Positions 63,443-64,000 of a stretch of DNA of 64,000 nucleotides are shown one piece after another. The first letter of the stretch is position 1. Each line of letters opens with the position of its first letter. The notes under the pieces are model-generated. The model ran no database searches. It was not told the origin of the DNA and saw only the letters and a list, made by a program, of their open reading frames with translations. The stretch comes from Pleionea litopenaei. GTDB taxonomy: Bacteria; Pseudomonadota; Gammaproteobacteria; Enterobacterales; Kangiellaceae. The DNA lies in contig NZ_CP133548.1 of assembly GCF_031198435.1 (NCBI RefSeq), positions 620,001 to 684,000 on the forward strand, given 5' to 3'. Made by a program: the position numbers and the translations under genes.

Positions 63443-64000
63443 ATGACAAGCATCTATGAAACCGCCTACCCAAGATTTAAATTAAACCTCTCCGAAAAAG
63501 ACATCAAAGAGGTTTATACACCGACCCCGGAAGAGCTTGAGTTAATTAATCGCCACGCCCATCAAACGATGGGCAAGTTGGGTCTGTTAATTAACTTGAA
63601 AGTCGTTCAACGCCTGGGCTACTTTGTTTCGGTCAAAAGCATCCCCAAAGCCATAGTTCAACACCTGGCAGTCTGCATTAACTTAAAACGCATTACGCTT
63701 TCCCAACTCACTCAATACGATCGTTCAGGCGCTAAACAGCGTCACATGAAGATCATCCGATCGCACCTTAATATTTTACCGTTTAATAAAACCGCCAAAA
63801 CCTTAGTTGAACAAATCTCAACAAAAGCAGCGAAAACCAAGAATGAATTGGCAGATATAGTGAATATCGTGATTGAAGAATTGGTGCGGCATCGCTTCGA
63901 ATTACCCGGATTTACCACCTTATTAAAAGCAGCCAAACAAGCAAGGCGTCAGATTAACAATCAGTGTTATCAATCCATTTACGAAAAGCTGACTGTCCAA
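63443..64000 (+). CDS. tnpA: Tn3-family transposase TnpA, N-terminal part
   Basis: 186 codons of an open frame that runs off the right edge. MTSIYETAYPRFKLNLSEKD, IKEVYTPTPEELELINR, LLINLKVVQRLGYFVSV and SIPKAIVQHLAVCINL form the DUF4158 N-terminal DNA-binding domain of Tn3-superfamily transposases (about 1000 residues when whole). The catalytic DDE core is outside the window. It starts 65 bp after the MerR regulator remnant. With tnpT/tnpS to the left it defines a Tn4651-like transposon carrying the czc genes. The terminal inverted repeat would be beyond 64000. Confidence 0.85.
   Translation, partial: MTSIYETAYPRFKLNLSEKDIKEVYTPTPEELELINRHAHQTMGKLGLLINLKVVQRLGYFVSVKSIPKAIVQHLAVCINLKRITLSQLTQYDRSGAKQRHMKIIRSHLNILPFNKTAKTLVEQISTKAAKTKNELADIVNIVIEELVRHRFELPGFTTLLKAAKQARRQINNQCYQSIYEKLTVQ

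Overview
The window looks like an AT-rich gammaproteobacterial chromosome, probably a marine or aquatic member of the Kangiellaceae/Oceanospirillales type. This is inferred from gene style only: an Mrp antiporter cluster, a YeeN-type YebC, a TonB receptor, an alpha-2-macroglobulin lipoprotein and a BLUF sensor. No rRNA, tRNA or CRISPR array was seen. All coordinates and repeats were read by eye.

Left part (1-33.9 kb), mostly chromosomal. It holds the tail of an mnhEFG-type Na+/H+ antiporter operon, a Rap1a-like secreted protein, an OmpR-type response regulator with its histidine kinase, and a YebC/YeeN protein. An intact IS481-family element has a 7-bp target duplication. Next come a membrane cytochrome b/ethylbenzene-dehydrogenase-like haem protein and a secreted phosphoesterase gene with one in-frame TAG. 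A DUF2235 hydrolase, a Baeyer-Villiger-type monooxygenase, an intact IS3-family element with a -1 slippery site and a VIT1-type transporter follow. A sulfide-detoxification row (persulfide dioxygenase, DUF442 phosphatase-like protein, SulP transporter) precedes a TonB receptor, a giant alpha-2-macroglobulin lipoprotein with an intact thioester, and a bilobed aspartyl protease.

Middle part (34-52.5 kb), an accessory island. Three copies of one IS256-family element (two full, one decayed) and one of two identical IS3-family copies lie in or around it. IS256 copy A splits a small membrane ORF. The BLUF gene beside it carries a 1-nt frameshift. The cargo includes a CadC-like HTH/TolB/TPR regulator next to a TIR-TM-TPR protein, a ResD-like plasmid recombinase with different base composition, and a two-gene module: a SIR2-family NADase-like protein overlapping a 943-residue all-helical partner. 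That module is the best candidate for an undescribed anti-phage system.

Right part (52.5-64 kb), a Tn3-superfamily transposon of Tn4651 type. It has divergent tnpT and tnpS (cointegrate resolution) and, running off the right edge, the start of tnpA. Its passenger is a heavy-metal efflux operon (His/Cys-rich exported protein, czcC, czcB, czcA, DUF3703). A divergent MerR/CadR-like regulator with a 21-bp palindromic operator stands beside it. The second IS3 copy has inserted into that regulator just before its C-terminal metal-binding cysteines. Its other half can be read on the far side, and the 3-bp target duplication is clear.
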